Shown one piece after another: positions 33,872-41,747 of a stretch of 46,643 nucleotides of DNA. The DNA comes from Fibrobacter sp. (lineage in GTDB: Bacteria > Fibrobacterota > Chitinivibrionia > Chitinivibrionales > Chitinispirillaceae). Below the pieces are notes generated by a model that was not told the origin of the DNA, ran no database searches, and saw nothing but the letters and a program-made list of their open reading frames with translations. The first letter of the stretch is position 1. The number at the start of each line of letters is the position of its first letter. A program made the translations under genes and the position numbers. The stretch is from assembly GCA_012515615.1 (NCBI GenBank), contig JAAYYB010000003.1:1-46643 (forward strand). Direction: 5' to 3'.

Positions 33872-36328
33872 TTAAAAGATAAAGCGGATATTATCGATAC
33901 GCACAAATCCGGAATCTGGAACGGAAGCCAATTCTCCATCGTTACTATAGTGCGGATTAGCCTGGAAACCGATTCCGGTTACTCTTTTGAGAGCTTCCTC
34001 CTTCAGGTCCGGAGGATTATCATCTGCCCATGAGGGATAGCCTGCTGAATTTATCGTGTAAGTCTTAAATGCTTTTTCTGGAGTTGCTGCATCCCACCAG
34101 CCGTATTCATAATTAACTCTGTTTTTATAATATACCGGACTTGAAATAAATACCCAGAGATAGCGGTATGAATCTGAGTTAACATTTACCTGTATTGCTT
34201 TGAGTTTGGAGAGGTCTACCGGCTCTTCAAAGCCCAGTACAATTTTCCCCCATTCAAGATAGGTTCCTTCCCCGGGTTCAGGGTTGAAAACAAATGAGTA
34301 GAGGAGATCAGATTTGCCCCAAAGTGGATTAATAGTGTCCCGTTTAACAGTTACAATGGTGTTTGATGCTGCCATAATACTTGACCACCGGTTTTCCTTT
34401 TCGGTTGGCTCAGACTCATAATTGTTAAGCTGGTCCAGAGTAAGATATCCCGAGCCGTTGAATGGTGTCAGGAAATCACTGGTATCATTTACAAGTGATC
34501 TTCCGTGGATATAATCATCAAAGTCAGTATTCAGTATTGAAATATCATTTTGCAAAGCGCTTACCTGTCCAAGCCAGGAGTCGTAGCTGATGTGGGGATC
34601 ATTTTGAACCACGGTATCGATAAGATTTTTATACCTTTCAATTTTACTCTGTAGATGTGCGGGGTCGAAACAGGTCCGAAGCATATTTTCACTGATTTTT
34701 ACAAAATCATCCCAGAAAACTGCAGCTGTCAGGCGGGTGAGTTTATCACAGTTTGGCGGAATACCGGTCTGGTTTCCCCAGATGGTTACCGGTTCACAAC
34801 TGGGCGGTTCAACATTCCAGTCCGGGACACCAAACACATCGAATATTTCATCTTTGCGGTCGAATGTGACATGAAGGTCCCAGGGGACGATCCAGATTTT
34901 ACCATCTGCTGCATTCTGCTGGTACAGGTAGTAGTTATGATTTCCTGTCCAGTCATCCTGTTTATACCATGTCATAACTCCATCTGTGTTATGAATAACC
35001 CTGTCAACGGCTATATAGCGCAGCCAGTAATCAAAGTCCCAGAATGTTGAGACAAGGTCCTTAAATGTACTTTCATCCGAACTGCTTACAGCCTCATAAA
35101 ACTGAACCATCTTTGAGACATCCGCACTGTCCTCCGGATCATCATTTGTAACCAGGCCCCATTGATAATAACTGGGAGAGGCTGAGATTGGCCATTTTTC
35201 TTTGTATACATTCCCGTCTCCATCTCCGGGCCAGCGTGCCGCCGTAAATCTCCCGTCAACGTCCTCAACTGCGCAATAGAGTCCCTGAAATACATTGTTG
35301 AGATATACTTTTGCAAAAGAGCATCGGGGGGCAATGATACCCATTTCGCGGAAAAGTCCGTAGGCAAGAATATCGTGCATTTTTGAGGGATCTATTGATT
35401 CGGAGTGCAGATTTAATTTTTTAAGTTTGTTGAACCGCAGGTCCGGGTTGTACTTATCGAATTTTACCTTAAAGGAGATTTTCCGGCATTCAGATTTATC
35501 TTTTCTGGTGCCGTCAGTCTCAAAGCAGTTTGGCAGTGAATAAGTGGAACCTTTGTAGCGCAGTCCCACTGTCCCGAAATGTACCTGGTTATAAAAAAAG
35601 TCTGCAGGGACATACTCCTCCAGCAAGGCATTCTGCTCCATTGACAGGGAATCCTGATTTGCTAAGACAAAATCGTACCTTCCGACCTTCGTGTCGTCAA
35701 AGACAGCGGCCCGGGGATCCGGTTCCATCAGAATCGTTTGAGGTGAGGGCTCTTCTTCAAAATAGAGAGGATAGTAGAAATCGTGCTGAAATACAAATTT
35801 CCTGCTGCCTGAGGCCGCGGCAGTAAACTGCTTTTGCCTGAGGAACGAAGGTAAAGTTACGTGCTGTGATATATTAATGCTGTTCCACTTTAGTGTGTAA
35901 ACAGCTGAAGAGCCATTTAAGAACTGAATAAGATACATCCCATTTGAAACAGATGGCAGGATAATCCTGCGGGAGTTTGGAACATCAGTCTTGAAAAGAG
36001 TCCTGCCTTTCAGATCAAACAGCTCAATTCTATTGATTGACTCGCAGTGCTTCAGGTCGACTGCAGAACCGCCGGAAAATTTTCTGATGAGAATAGATTC
36101 TGGTTTCCCTGATGATCGTATTCTCTTTACATCTGAATTTTCACTGAAAGAGAACCATCCGTTAATATCTGTATAGGTGACTGTATCTGTAAAACCAACC
36201 GAAACACGTACTCCTGGTACCGGTTTGTTAGTCTCAAGATCACGGACCGTACCACTGAATGTGCTTGCCATGCCTGAGCCGACTGCAGATAAAAACAGTA
36301 CCGCAGCATACAAGGAGAATAATTTCAT
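33872..36328 (-). CDS. Exported CotH-family kinase paralog
   Basis: An 818-residue paralog of the 4392-6866 protein with the same order: signal peptide (MKLFSLYAAVLFLSAVGSGMA), carboxypeptidase-regulatory-like domain (GTVRDLETNKPVPGVRVSVGF), sorting-like module (IELFDLKGRTLFK ... LPSVSNGMYLIQFLNGS), CotH domain (RYKGSTYSLPNCFETDGTR, LNLHSESIDPSKMHDILAYGLF, GNVYKEKWP, NTDGVMTW, NHNYYLYQQ, VPWDLHVTF), and a C-terminal domain ending DSGFVRIDNIRF. In the IPWDLD motif, the second Asp of the paralog at 4392 is His here (WDLH), which may weaken metal binding. No lamin-tail partner is adjacent. It is convergent with dnaK across the dnaK terminator. Its ATG at 36328 lies 40 nt after gggg/agga-poor leader sequence. 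Confidence 0.9.
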   Translation of the reverse strand: MKLFSLYAAVLFLSAVGSGMASTFSGTVRDLETNKPVPGVRVSVGFTDTVTYTDINGWFSFSENSDVKRIRSSGKPESILIRKFSGGSAVDLKHCESINRIELFDLKGRTLFKTDVPNSRRIILPSVSNGMYLIQFLNGSSAVYTLKWNSINISQHVTLPSFLRQKQFTAAASGSRKFVFQHDFYYPLYFEEEPSPQTILMEPDPRAAVFDDTKVGRYDFVLANQDSLSMEQNALLEEYVPADFFYNQVHFGTVGLRYKGSTYSLPNCFETDGTRKDKSECRKISFKVKFDKYNPDLRFNKLKKLNLHSESIDPSKMHDILAYGLFREMGIIAPRCSFAKVYLNNVFQGLYCAVEDVDGRFTAARWPGDGDGNVYKEKWPISASPSYYQWGLVTNDDPEDSADVSKMVQFYEAVSSSDESTFKDLVSTFWDFDYWLRYIAVDRVIHNTDGVMTWYKQDDWTGNHNYYLYQQNAADGKIWIVPWDLHVTFDRKDEIFDVFGVPDWNVEPPSCEPVTIWGNQTGIPPNCDKLTRLTAAVFWDDFVKISENMLRTCFDPAHLQSKIERYKNLIDTVVQNDPHISYDSWLGQVSALQNDISILNTDFDDYIHGRSLVNDTSDFLTPFNGSGYLTLDQLNNYESEPTEKENRWSSIMAASNTIVTVKRDTINPLWGKSDLLYSFVFNPEPGEGTYLEWGKIVLGFEEPVDLSKLKAIQVNVNSDSYRYLWVFISSPVYYKNRVNYEYGWWDAATPEKAFKTYTINSAGYPSWADDNPPDLKEEALKRVTGIGFQANPHYSNDGELASVPDSGFVRIDNIRFIF

Positions 36329-36898
36329 AAAATCCCCGATTTAAGTTTGAATAGCCATATTTCTGCACTGCTCAATAAAATAACGTCCGACAATGAAAAC
36401 GGTTGTAAAGAATTCATTTTCTTAAAAAAACGGTTCTGTTGTTATAATAAAGTACAACATTTTCCTTCTGGAACAGTTTTAGAACTGGGCAGGCAGGGAA
36501 GGAACAGCTTTCTGGAGTATGCTTATTGGACCGGGAAAATGAAAATAACCTGATAAAGAATGCTGAACATGATCCTCAGGCATTCGGTGAATTGTTTGAA
36601 GAATACCATGGCGGTATTCTTCGCTATTGCATTTATCATACCTCACAGGTACTGTTGTACCAATTATGCAGAACCCAGGCCGTCAGGGTGGAAAACAAAC
36701 GTAAGATTCAGGAGCGTACTGTGTAAGAGTAATACTTCGGCTTTGCTGTATCCCGCCTTATTTTTTAAAAATTACAGCTCATAATTCAGTTTTCCTGAGA
36801 GAGGATCCTGACCAGCTATGTGCGTTGTGTGAACGGATAGCGAAAAAATTGTATATTCTGATTCCTAGGTTCAAACCTTTATTCAGAGAGAATCAATA
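36329..36898. other. Gene-poor region with decayed sigma-factor fragment
   Basis: 570 nt between the divergent CotH and aminotransferase genes. It contains only the truncated ECF-sigma-like fragment at 36526-36726. A TATAAT-type -10 candidate occurs at 36443-36448 without a good -35. Confidence 0.6.
36526..36726 (+). pseudogene. Truncated ECF-type sigma factor (region 2 only)
   Basis: Residues 1-38 read ENNLIKNAEHDPQAFGELFEEYHGGILRYC, the start of sigma-70 region 2 (pattern 'd..Lik.a..gDp.AFgeLFe.Y...ilry'). From residue 39 the sequence (QVLLYQLCRTQAVRVENK) no longer resembles region 2, and the frame stops at 66 residues with no region 4. A likely remnant, starting from TTG or a nearby ATG. 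Whether the short product is made is unknown. Confidence 0.6.
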
Positions 36899-38071
36899 AT
36901 GCCCCAGGTCAGCAGAAGAGTTTCCCATTTTACAGAATCGGTTATCCGTCGGATGACTCGTATCGCAAATTCGTTTAATGCGATAAATCTTTCACAGGGG
37001 TTTCCGGATTTTGACCCCCCTCGTGAAATTATCGATGCTCTTCACAAGGCTGCAGACAGCGACCGTCACCAGTACGCGATCACCTGGGGTGCCCCTCAAT
37101 TCAGGAAGGCACTGGCGCAAAAGGTATCCCGCTTTATGGGTCTGCCGATCGAGGCGGATTCCAACATGGTAGTGACGTGCGGAAGCACCGAGGCGATGAT
37201 CGCCTCCATGCTTGCTGTATGTAATCCGGGCGAAAAGGTGATAGTGTTTTCACCGTTTTATGAAAACTATGGTGCAGATGCCATCTTAAGCGGTGCGGAA
37301 CCGATTTATGTTCCACTCCACCCCCCTGAATTCTCATTTGACCCCCGGGAGCTCAGGCGCGCCTTCGAGCAGAAGCCAAAGGCCCTTATCCTGTGTAATC
37401 CATCTAACCCTTCAGGGAAGGTCTTCTCGCGAAGCGAACTGGAAGTGATTGCCTCTCTGGCAAAAGAGTTTGATACGTTTGTGATAACCGATGAGGTTTA
37501 CGAGCACATAGTGTACGAGCCTGCTCAGCACATCTATTTCGCATCTCTGCCGGGGATGTTTGAGCGAACGATTTCCTGCAGCTCGCTTTCAAAGACATAT
37601 TCAATCACAGGGTGGCGTCTGGGATATGTGATCGGATCCCCGGCTGTTATTGACGCAATAAGAAAGGTGCATGATTTCCTGACTGTCGGGGCCGCTGCAC
37701 CGCTTCAGGAGGCTGCAGTAAGTGCGCTGAATTTTCCGGACAGTTACTACAAGGAGCTCCTTTCAATATATGCCCGCAAGCGCGATGTTTTCCTTGGTGC
37801 CCTGGAGAGTGCCGGTCTGAAGTTTTCAAAGCCTCAGGGGGCATACTATGTCCTGGTAGACATATCAGAATTCGGCTGTGGCGATGATAACTATTTCTGC
37901 GAGTGGATGGCACAGAATGCCGGTGTTGCTGCGGTCCCCGGGTCCAGCTTTTTCAGGGAACCTGTAAAGAATTATATAAGGCTGCATTTTGCCAAAAAAG
38001 AGGAGACTCTTTTAAGGGCGGGTGAAAGATTACAGATGCTAAGGGGAATATGGAAAAGTAAAGGCAAATGA
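36899..38071 (+). CDS. PLP-dependent aminotransferase, class I/II
   Basis: Fold-type I aminotransferase of 390 residues. Features: NLSQGFPDFDPPREI at the N-terminus, a glycine-containing TCGSTEAMIASMLAVCNPGEKV segment, LCNPSNPSGKVFSR (NPSNPTG motif), ITDEVYEHIVY with the PLP-ring Asp/Tyr, the Schiff-base Lys in SSLSKTYSITGWRLGY (about residue 234), and the C-terminal LRLHFAKKEETL-type Arg (YIRLHFAKKEE). The best match is the kynurenine/cysteine-conjugate/glutamine transaminase branch (KAT-like), which uses 2-oxoglutarate and may serve methionine salvage or general amino acid transfer. The start ATG follows agagagaatcaata. It lies 25 nt upstream of the LamG lipoprotein on the same strand, perhaps only by chance. 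Confidence 0.93.
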   Translation: MPQVSRRVSHFTESVIRRMTRIANSFNAINLSQGFPDFDPPREIIDALHKAADSDRHQYAITWGAPQFRKALAQKVSRFMGLPIEADSNMVVTCGSTEAMIASMLAVCNPGEKVIVFSPFYENYGADAILSGAEPIYVPLHPPEFSFDPRELRRAFEQKPKALILCNPSNPSGKVFSRSELEVIASLAKEFDTFVITDEVYEHIVYEPAQHIYFASLPGMFERTISCSSLSKTYSITGWRLGYVIGSPAVIDAIRKVHDFLTVGAAAPLQEAAVSALNFPDSYYKELLSIYARKRDVFLGALESAGLKFSKPQGAYYVLVDISEFGCGDDNYFCEWMAQNAGVAAVPGSSFFREPVKNYIRLHFAKKEETLLRAGERLQMLRGIWKSKGK

Positions 38072-38096
38072 GATAAACCTGTTTAGAGGAGAATGT

Positions 38097-39041
38097 TTGA
38101 AAATGAAACTCAGGATTTTTCTGTTCACTGTTCTGTTGATCGCTGTTTTTTCCGGATGCAATAACCCTGTTGATCCGGACAAAACTGCTCCGCAGATAAA
38201 CCTGTCTCTAACTCACGATTCCTTATATGTCGGCCAGTCGTGGGAGGGAGTAACATATCTGGCCCTGGATGACGCAGACGGTGATTTGACAAATCAGGTA
38301 ACGGCTTCAGGGCAGGTAGACTCATCCTCTCCGGGTAAATACATTATTACCTATTCCGTTTCCGACAAGGCCGGGAATTCACAGTCCAGCGCATGTACAG
38401 TTGTGGTAGACATAGCTCCGGGTCTCTTCGCTCATTATGATTTTGACGGCAGTGCTGATGACAGGAGTGGTAATTCATGCGATCTGAACGTATTCGGGGC
38501 CACATTGACAAAAGATCGCAACGGCCGTTTGAAGAGCGCTTACCATTTCGATGGAACCGGTTACATGGTCAGGGACAGTATATCATTCCCTTCAGGAAAA
38601 AGGGCCAAAACCGTAGCCGGATGGTTCAGGTCGTCTGATAAGACTGCTTACCAGGCTCTATTTGGCCTGGGTACTGCACTGGAACAGAAGAATTTCCAGG
38701 CGGCAATGGGTCCTCGTGGATCTGATATGGTAATGAGAGTGAACGGATGGTCACTTGACTGGCTCACCTCACTGTCTGCTCAGGACTACTTTGACAATAT
38801 CTGGCACCATTGCGCTGTCACCTATGATGGAACCAGAACTGTTATCTATATGGATGGAGAAAAGATGGAGGAAACAAGTGATTATTCCTATATTAGTGAT
38901 TCCTCTTTCATGCGTATTGCTGTGGGCATAGAGATAGACCTAAATGGTTGGAACTTCAGGGGTGATCTGGATGATGTGCGTATCTACAGCGGCGCACTCA
39001 CAAATTTACAGATAAAGGCTCTTTATAAGCTTGATGAATAA
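38097..39041 (+). CDS. Lipoprotein with DUF5011-like and LamG-like domains
   Basis: Exported lipoprotein (LRIFLFTVLLIAVFSGC, lipobox FSGC, Cys at about residue 21). Residues 30-105 fit a DUF5011/Ig-like domain (TAPQINLSLTHDSLYVGQSWEGVTYLALDDADGDLTNQVTASGQVDSSSPGKYIITYSVSDKAGNS). Residues 110-310 are a concanavalin-A/LamG-like jellyroll (GLFAHYDFDGSADDRSGN, GYMVRDSISFPSGKRAKTVAGWFRS, WHHCAVTYDGTRTVIYMDGEKM, FRGDLDDVRIYSGAL). Such proteins commonly bind carbohydrate at the cell surface. Two starts are possible, TTG at 38097 and ATG at 38103, both behind GAGGAG; the signal peptide is the same either way. Confidence 0.85.
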   Translation: MKMKLRIFLFTVLLIAVFSGCNNPVDPDKTAPQINLSLTHDSLYVGQSWEGVTYLALDDADGDLTNQVTASGQVDSSSPGKYIITYSVSDKAGNSQSSACTVVVDIAPGLFAHYDFDGSADDRSGNSCDLNVFGATLTKDRNGRLKSAYHFDGTGYMVRDSISFPSGKRAKTVAGWFRSSDKTAYQALFGLGTALEQKNFQAAMGPRGSDMVMRVNGWSLDWLTSLSAQDYFDNIWHHCAVTYDGTRTVIYMDGEKMEETSDYSYISDSSFMRIAVGIEIDLNGWNFRGDLDDVRIYSGALTNLQIKALYKLDE

Positions 39042-39044
39042 TAG

Positions 39045-39305
39045 CTGTGGTAAGATAAAGGCCGCTGCCGGTTTTATTTGAATGTACCATGGTATATTCC
39101 TTCCTGCCCTTATCATTATACTGGGCTGATATCATGGTGTCTGCACTGATGTAGTTGTAGACGATCCTGCGGTCAATATTGTTTTCATCATCATAATCCA
39201 GGAACTATGTTTTCCTGTGCAGGGATCATATTTTTGTATCAGTCCTACTGATGTACTTTCCTTTATGAATCAGGAAACTATATAACCGGTCTCGATGAAA
39301 TGAAA
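39045..39305 (-). pseudogene. Frameshifted remnant of an unrecognised gene
   Basis: On the minus strand an open frame from 39204 towards 39045 reads FLDYDDENNIDRRIVYNYI, continuing with protein-like content (ISAQYNDKGRKEYTMVH). Immediately upstream, in a different frame, lie FIKESTSVGLIQKYDPCTGK and, beyond a stop, IETGYIVS. The joined text reads like a single repeat-type protein broken by one frameshift and one stop. No start codon or ribosome binding site. The parent family is not recognised. Confidence 0.4.
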
Positions 39306-39614
39306 ATCATCTCAAAAGAAAAAGCAGTAGTCAAGCTGATGATTGAGTACTACTGCAGGAAAAAACACAGACAGAACAGTCTCTGCCCGGAGTGTAATGA
39401 ACTGATTTCATATGCCCTGAAAAGGCTTGATTCCTGCAAATTCGGGGAATCAAAACCCGGCTGCTCGCGATGTACAATACATTGCTATAAGCCGGAGATG
39501 AGAGAAAGGATAAGAGCGGTGATGCGGTTCTCGGGCCCGAGGATGATCTTTTTGATGCCGTCTGAATTTTTAAGGCACATAACCGGGTTTCTGATGAAAA
39601 AGAGCGGTTTTTAA
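39300..39614 (+). CDS. ygbA: YgbA-family (nitrous oxide-stimulated promoter) protein
   Basis: A 104-residue protein matching the YgbA_NO family. The landmark residues are the cysteine/histidine-rich core: IEYYCRKKHRQNSLCPECNELISYALKRLDSCKFGESKPGCSRCTIHCYKPEMRERIRAVMRFSGPRM. The arrangement C..H....C-x2-C...C.....C-x2-C...HC.KP suggests binding of a metal or an Fe-S cluster. The E. coli homolog is an NsrR-regulated, NO-responsive gene of unknown function. The start is an ATG with only a weak ribosome binding site; it may overlap the decayed gene on the other strand. It stands alone, followed by the third exported protein. Confidence 0.85.
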   Translation: MKIISKEKAVVKLMIEYYCRKKHRQNSLCPECNELISYALKRLDSCKFGESKPGCSRCTIHCYKPEMRERIRAVMRFSGPRMIFLMPSEFLRHITGFLMKKSGF

Positions 39615-39748
39615 CCTTCATTCAGGGGATCAAATTTTCTATTCCGATGTATTCTTCAAGAATACGAAAGCTGACCCTGGAGTATTCCCTTTTACACACT
39701 AAAATGCTTATATTAAAGGTATATGCTTTACTTAGTAAAGGAGGACAT

Positions 39749-41167
39749 ATGCCTGCAAAGAGAGTTCTGACAGCGATTCTGTTTCTGGTAACTCAGACAG
39801 TTCTGGCACAAAGTGTTCTGACCGGAACAGTAGTCGATCAAGAGAACAATCCTGTTTCCGGGGCCTCGGTACTCCTTCAGAAAGAAAATCAGAAGAAGGT
39901 TACAGACGGTAACGGAAAATTTTCATTTACAACTACGGGAATTGGAACGGACTGTAATTTAACCACTCACACCGGGAAAATTATCTATCGTGACCGTATC
40001 CTTTTCCTGCAAAACCCTGAGCTTCAGAAAGTAAACCTTGAGATCTTCAATCTTAGCGGTCAAAGAATCTCTATACTGTTTGATGGTGTACTTGAGCCTG
40101 GACTTCACAGATTCAGAATTGCGCAGGATATTACAAACCAGACAGTTCTTTTCCGATGGAAAACCGCACATGCGGCTTACGTTTACAAAATAACAACAGC
40201 TGGAAATGCAGCGCTGCAGTGGTCCTCAGGAAAACCCTCAGAAAAGAAGAGAGCTTCTGCACCGGCGATTGATCGGCTGGTAGTAACGCATATGGATTAC
40301 GACGATGTTATAGTTCCAGTGACAACTTACAATGATGAGATCAGAGTAGAGATGAATCATGGTAAACTCAGCCTTGATTATCTGAATCTGTTCCGTCTCA
40401 AAGATACCTTGTGGAACAGCGCTCATGAGCTTATCCTCTCACTGGATTCCATTGCCGATCACAGGTGCTGCTGCCAGTGCCTTTGCGCGTGGGAAGGCTT
40501 TGCAGAAATTTTCTTCACATTGACATCCGGAGGAAAGAAACAGCAGATTCGTTTCTCCACCTATGACTCTCTGGACATCGAGGCATCGGGCTACAGACTG
40601 GCAATAGGCAATGTCAGCCCGGAATGTCCGAAGAATCAGGAATCGGGATATGCGGGTTATACTGTTCAGATCGGGCTTACGCCTGTTGACAATCCGCGTT
40701 CCTTCCTTTTTCTGAATCAAAGAGAAGAAGTAGACATGCAAAGTGTCTCAGGAACTGGCTGTGCCGCATTATGTATCGATTTTCCCACTTACAGCTACAA
40801 TGCAGAGAAAAGGCTGCTCAGGGGTATAGTCCCGCAATTAAACGATTCGGTACAGATAATCTTTGGAAGTGGAACGTATATGACTTCGGGTGGTCTGGGA
40901 TCAGGGGCGGCAAGTGTGCTTTACGGTGTGAAATCGATACCCTGGAATAACCATAAGATCACTATCAACAAATTTGAAAATGACGGCAGTGTAGAGGTTA
41001 TGTACAGTGGTGAGACCTTTGTATTATCGGCAGGGGACAGAAAAGCCTATGAAGCCGTGGAGATGGATACTTCCGAAGATTGTGTTCTCCAGATAACCAC
41101 AAGGTCTACTCTTGTAAATTATGGGTTTCTTTACCCCTGGCAGATATCTCCAGACCGTTACAGGTAA
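39749..41167 (+). CDS. Exported protein: regulatory-like, sorting-like and SRCP-type domains
   Basis: A 472-residue exported protein, third member of the architecture shared by the two CotH proteins: signal peptide (MPAKRVLTAILFLVTQTVLAQ), CarboxypepD_reg domain (LTGTVVDQENNPVSGASVLLQ...TDGNGKFSF), and a sorting-like module (VNLEIFNLSGQR ... VLEPGLHRFRI ... YKITTAG). After a linker, residues about 215-320 look like a bacterial 'SRCP..v.C.WaG' domain: HELILSLDSIADHRCCCQCLCAWEGFAEIFF, followed by 'y.l.i..v.P' and 'Y.vqigl'. The five-Cys cluster CCCQCLC is unusual; further cysteines occur in SGTGCAALC. Start chosen at 39749 because of AAGGAGGA and the signal peptide; an in-frame longer version (39647) has no support. 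Monocistronic. Confidence 0.75.
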   Translation: MPAKRVLTAILFLVTQTVLAQSVLTGTVVDQENNPVSGASVLLQKENQKKVTDGNGKFSFTTTGIGTDCNLTTHTGKIIYRDRILFLQNPELQKVNLEIFNLSGQRISILFDGVLEPGLHRFRIAQDITNQTVLFRWKTAHAAYVYKITTAGNAALQWSSGKPSEKKRASAPAIDRLVVTHMDYDDVIVPVTTYNDEIRVEMNHGKLSLDYLNLFRLKDTLWNSAHELILSLDSIADHRCCCQCLCAWEGFAEIFFTLTSGGKKQQIRFSTYDSLDIEASGYRLAIGNVSPECPKNQESGYAGYTVQIGLTPVDNPRSFLFLNQREEVDMQSVSGTGCAALCIDFPTYSYNAEKRLLRGIVPQLNDSVQIIFGSGTYMTSGGLGSGAASVLYGVKSIPWNNHKITINKFENDGSVEVMYSGETFVLSAGDRKAYEAVEMDTSEDCVLQITTRSTLVNYGFLYPWQISPDRYR

Positions 41168-41266
41168 GGTGCTGGAACCCTTTTCGTAAATAAAGAACTG
41201 CTGTTCTGTTCTGTTTCCTGCCTGATATGGAAAAATATCCTTTTTTCCGTCAGGCATATATAACCC

Positions 41267-41315
41267 CTGACTTATGCACCCGGGAGAGGGCGATTGCACC
41301 TGTCCCGGGTGCATA
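41267..41315. repeat. Type A palindrome with 13-bp inner arms
   Basis: CCTGACTTATGCACCC (41267-41282) repeats the outer arm seen at 1579. The inner pair TATGCACCCGGGA (41273-41285) and TCCCGGGTGCATA (41303-41315) is a perfect 13-bp inverted repeat. Confidence 0.8.
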
Positions 41316-41432
41316 GAGGCTTCCACATATCGCAGATTTTCCACCATGTGTCGTGCATCTGCGATTTTTATCAACTCTTTTCATTTCAACATCTTACGGA
41401 TTTTTATTCTCCTCAGCCGCGACTCTCAGTAT
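41309..41432. repeat. Composite repeat, deleted form of the 31282-31556 element
   Basis: GTGCATA, AGGCTTCCACA and the ATCGCAGAT/ATCTGCGAT pair (41329-41337 and 41357-41365) match 31282-31340. After a deletion, 41390-41432 (CATCTTACGGATTTTTATTC...) matches the right arm at 31511-31553. The middle nested stems are absent. Confidence 0.75.
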
Positions 41433-41468
41433 AAAGAGGGATTTCTTCACGCGTAACCGCGAATTATC

Positions 41469-41570
41469 TTAAGGGTACCTTTAAATATTCAGTTTTCAAG
41501 TGAGGCTCCAGCGGGTGTGGAATTCGCAGGATAGCCGCAGTGGAAGATGAATTTTCAGAGGTACCCTTAA
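41469..41570. repeat. 102-bp terminal-inverted-repeat element (MITE-like)
   Basis: TTAAGGGTACCT (41469-41480) is the exact reverse complement of AGGTACCCTTAA (41559-41570). The next 12 bases match in about 8 positions. The interior (78 bp) is non-coding. No clear target-site duplication is visible, so insertion is inference. Confidence 0.65.
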
Positions 41571-41747
41571 ATTAGTCCTAAAAGGGTATTCCGGGAAACA
41601 GATGCTGCCTGGCATGAGTGATTCCGGGATCTATCTTTAAACTTGCTGGTGCCGTTTGGTTTCTGGGCGTGCGGATTTTGCTGACTTCTCAGAATAAGCG
41701 GTTAAATAAAGATTTTTTGTTGTTTTTTCACTGACCTGAGGGAGCTG

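Larger units (their letters stand above)
41168..41747. other. Gene-free region with repeats, 580 nt
   Basis: Non-coding. It contains a hairpin (GCCTGATATGGAAAAA / TTTTTTCCGTCAGGC, 41219-41259) that could terminate the upstream gene, the composite palindromic repeat (41267-41432) and a separate terminal-inverted-repeat element (41469-41570). The final 100 nt lead into the gene at 41748. Confidence 0.65.
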
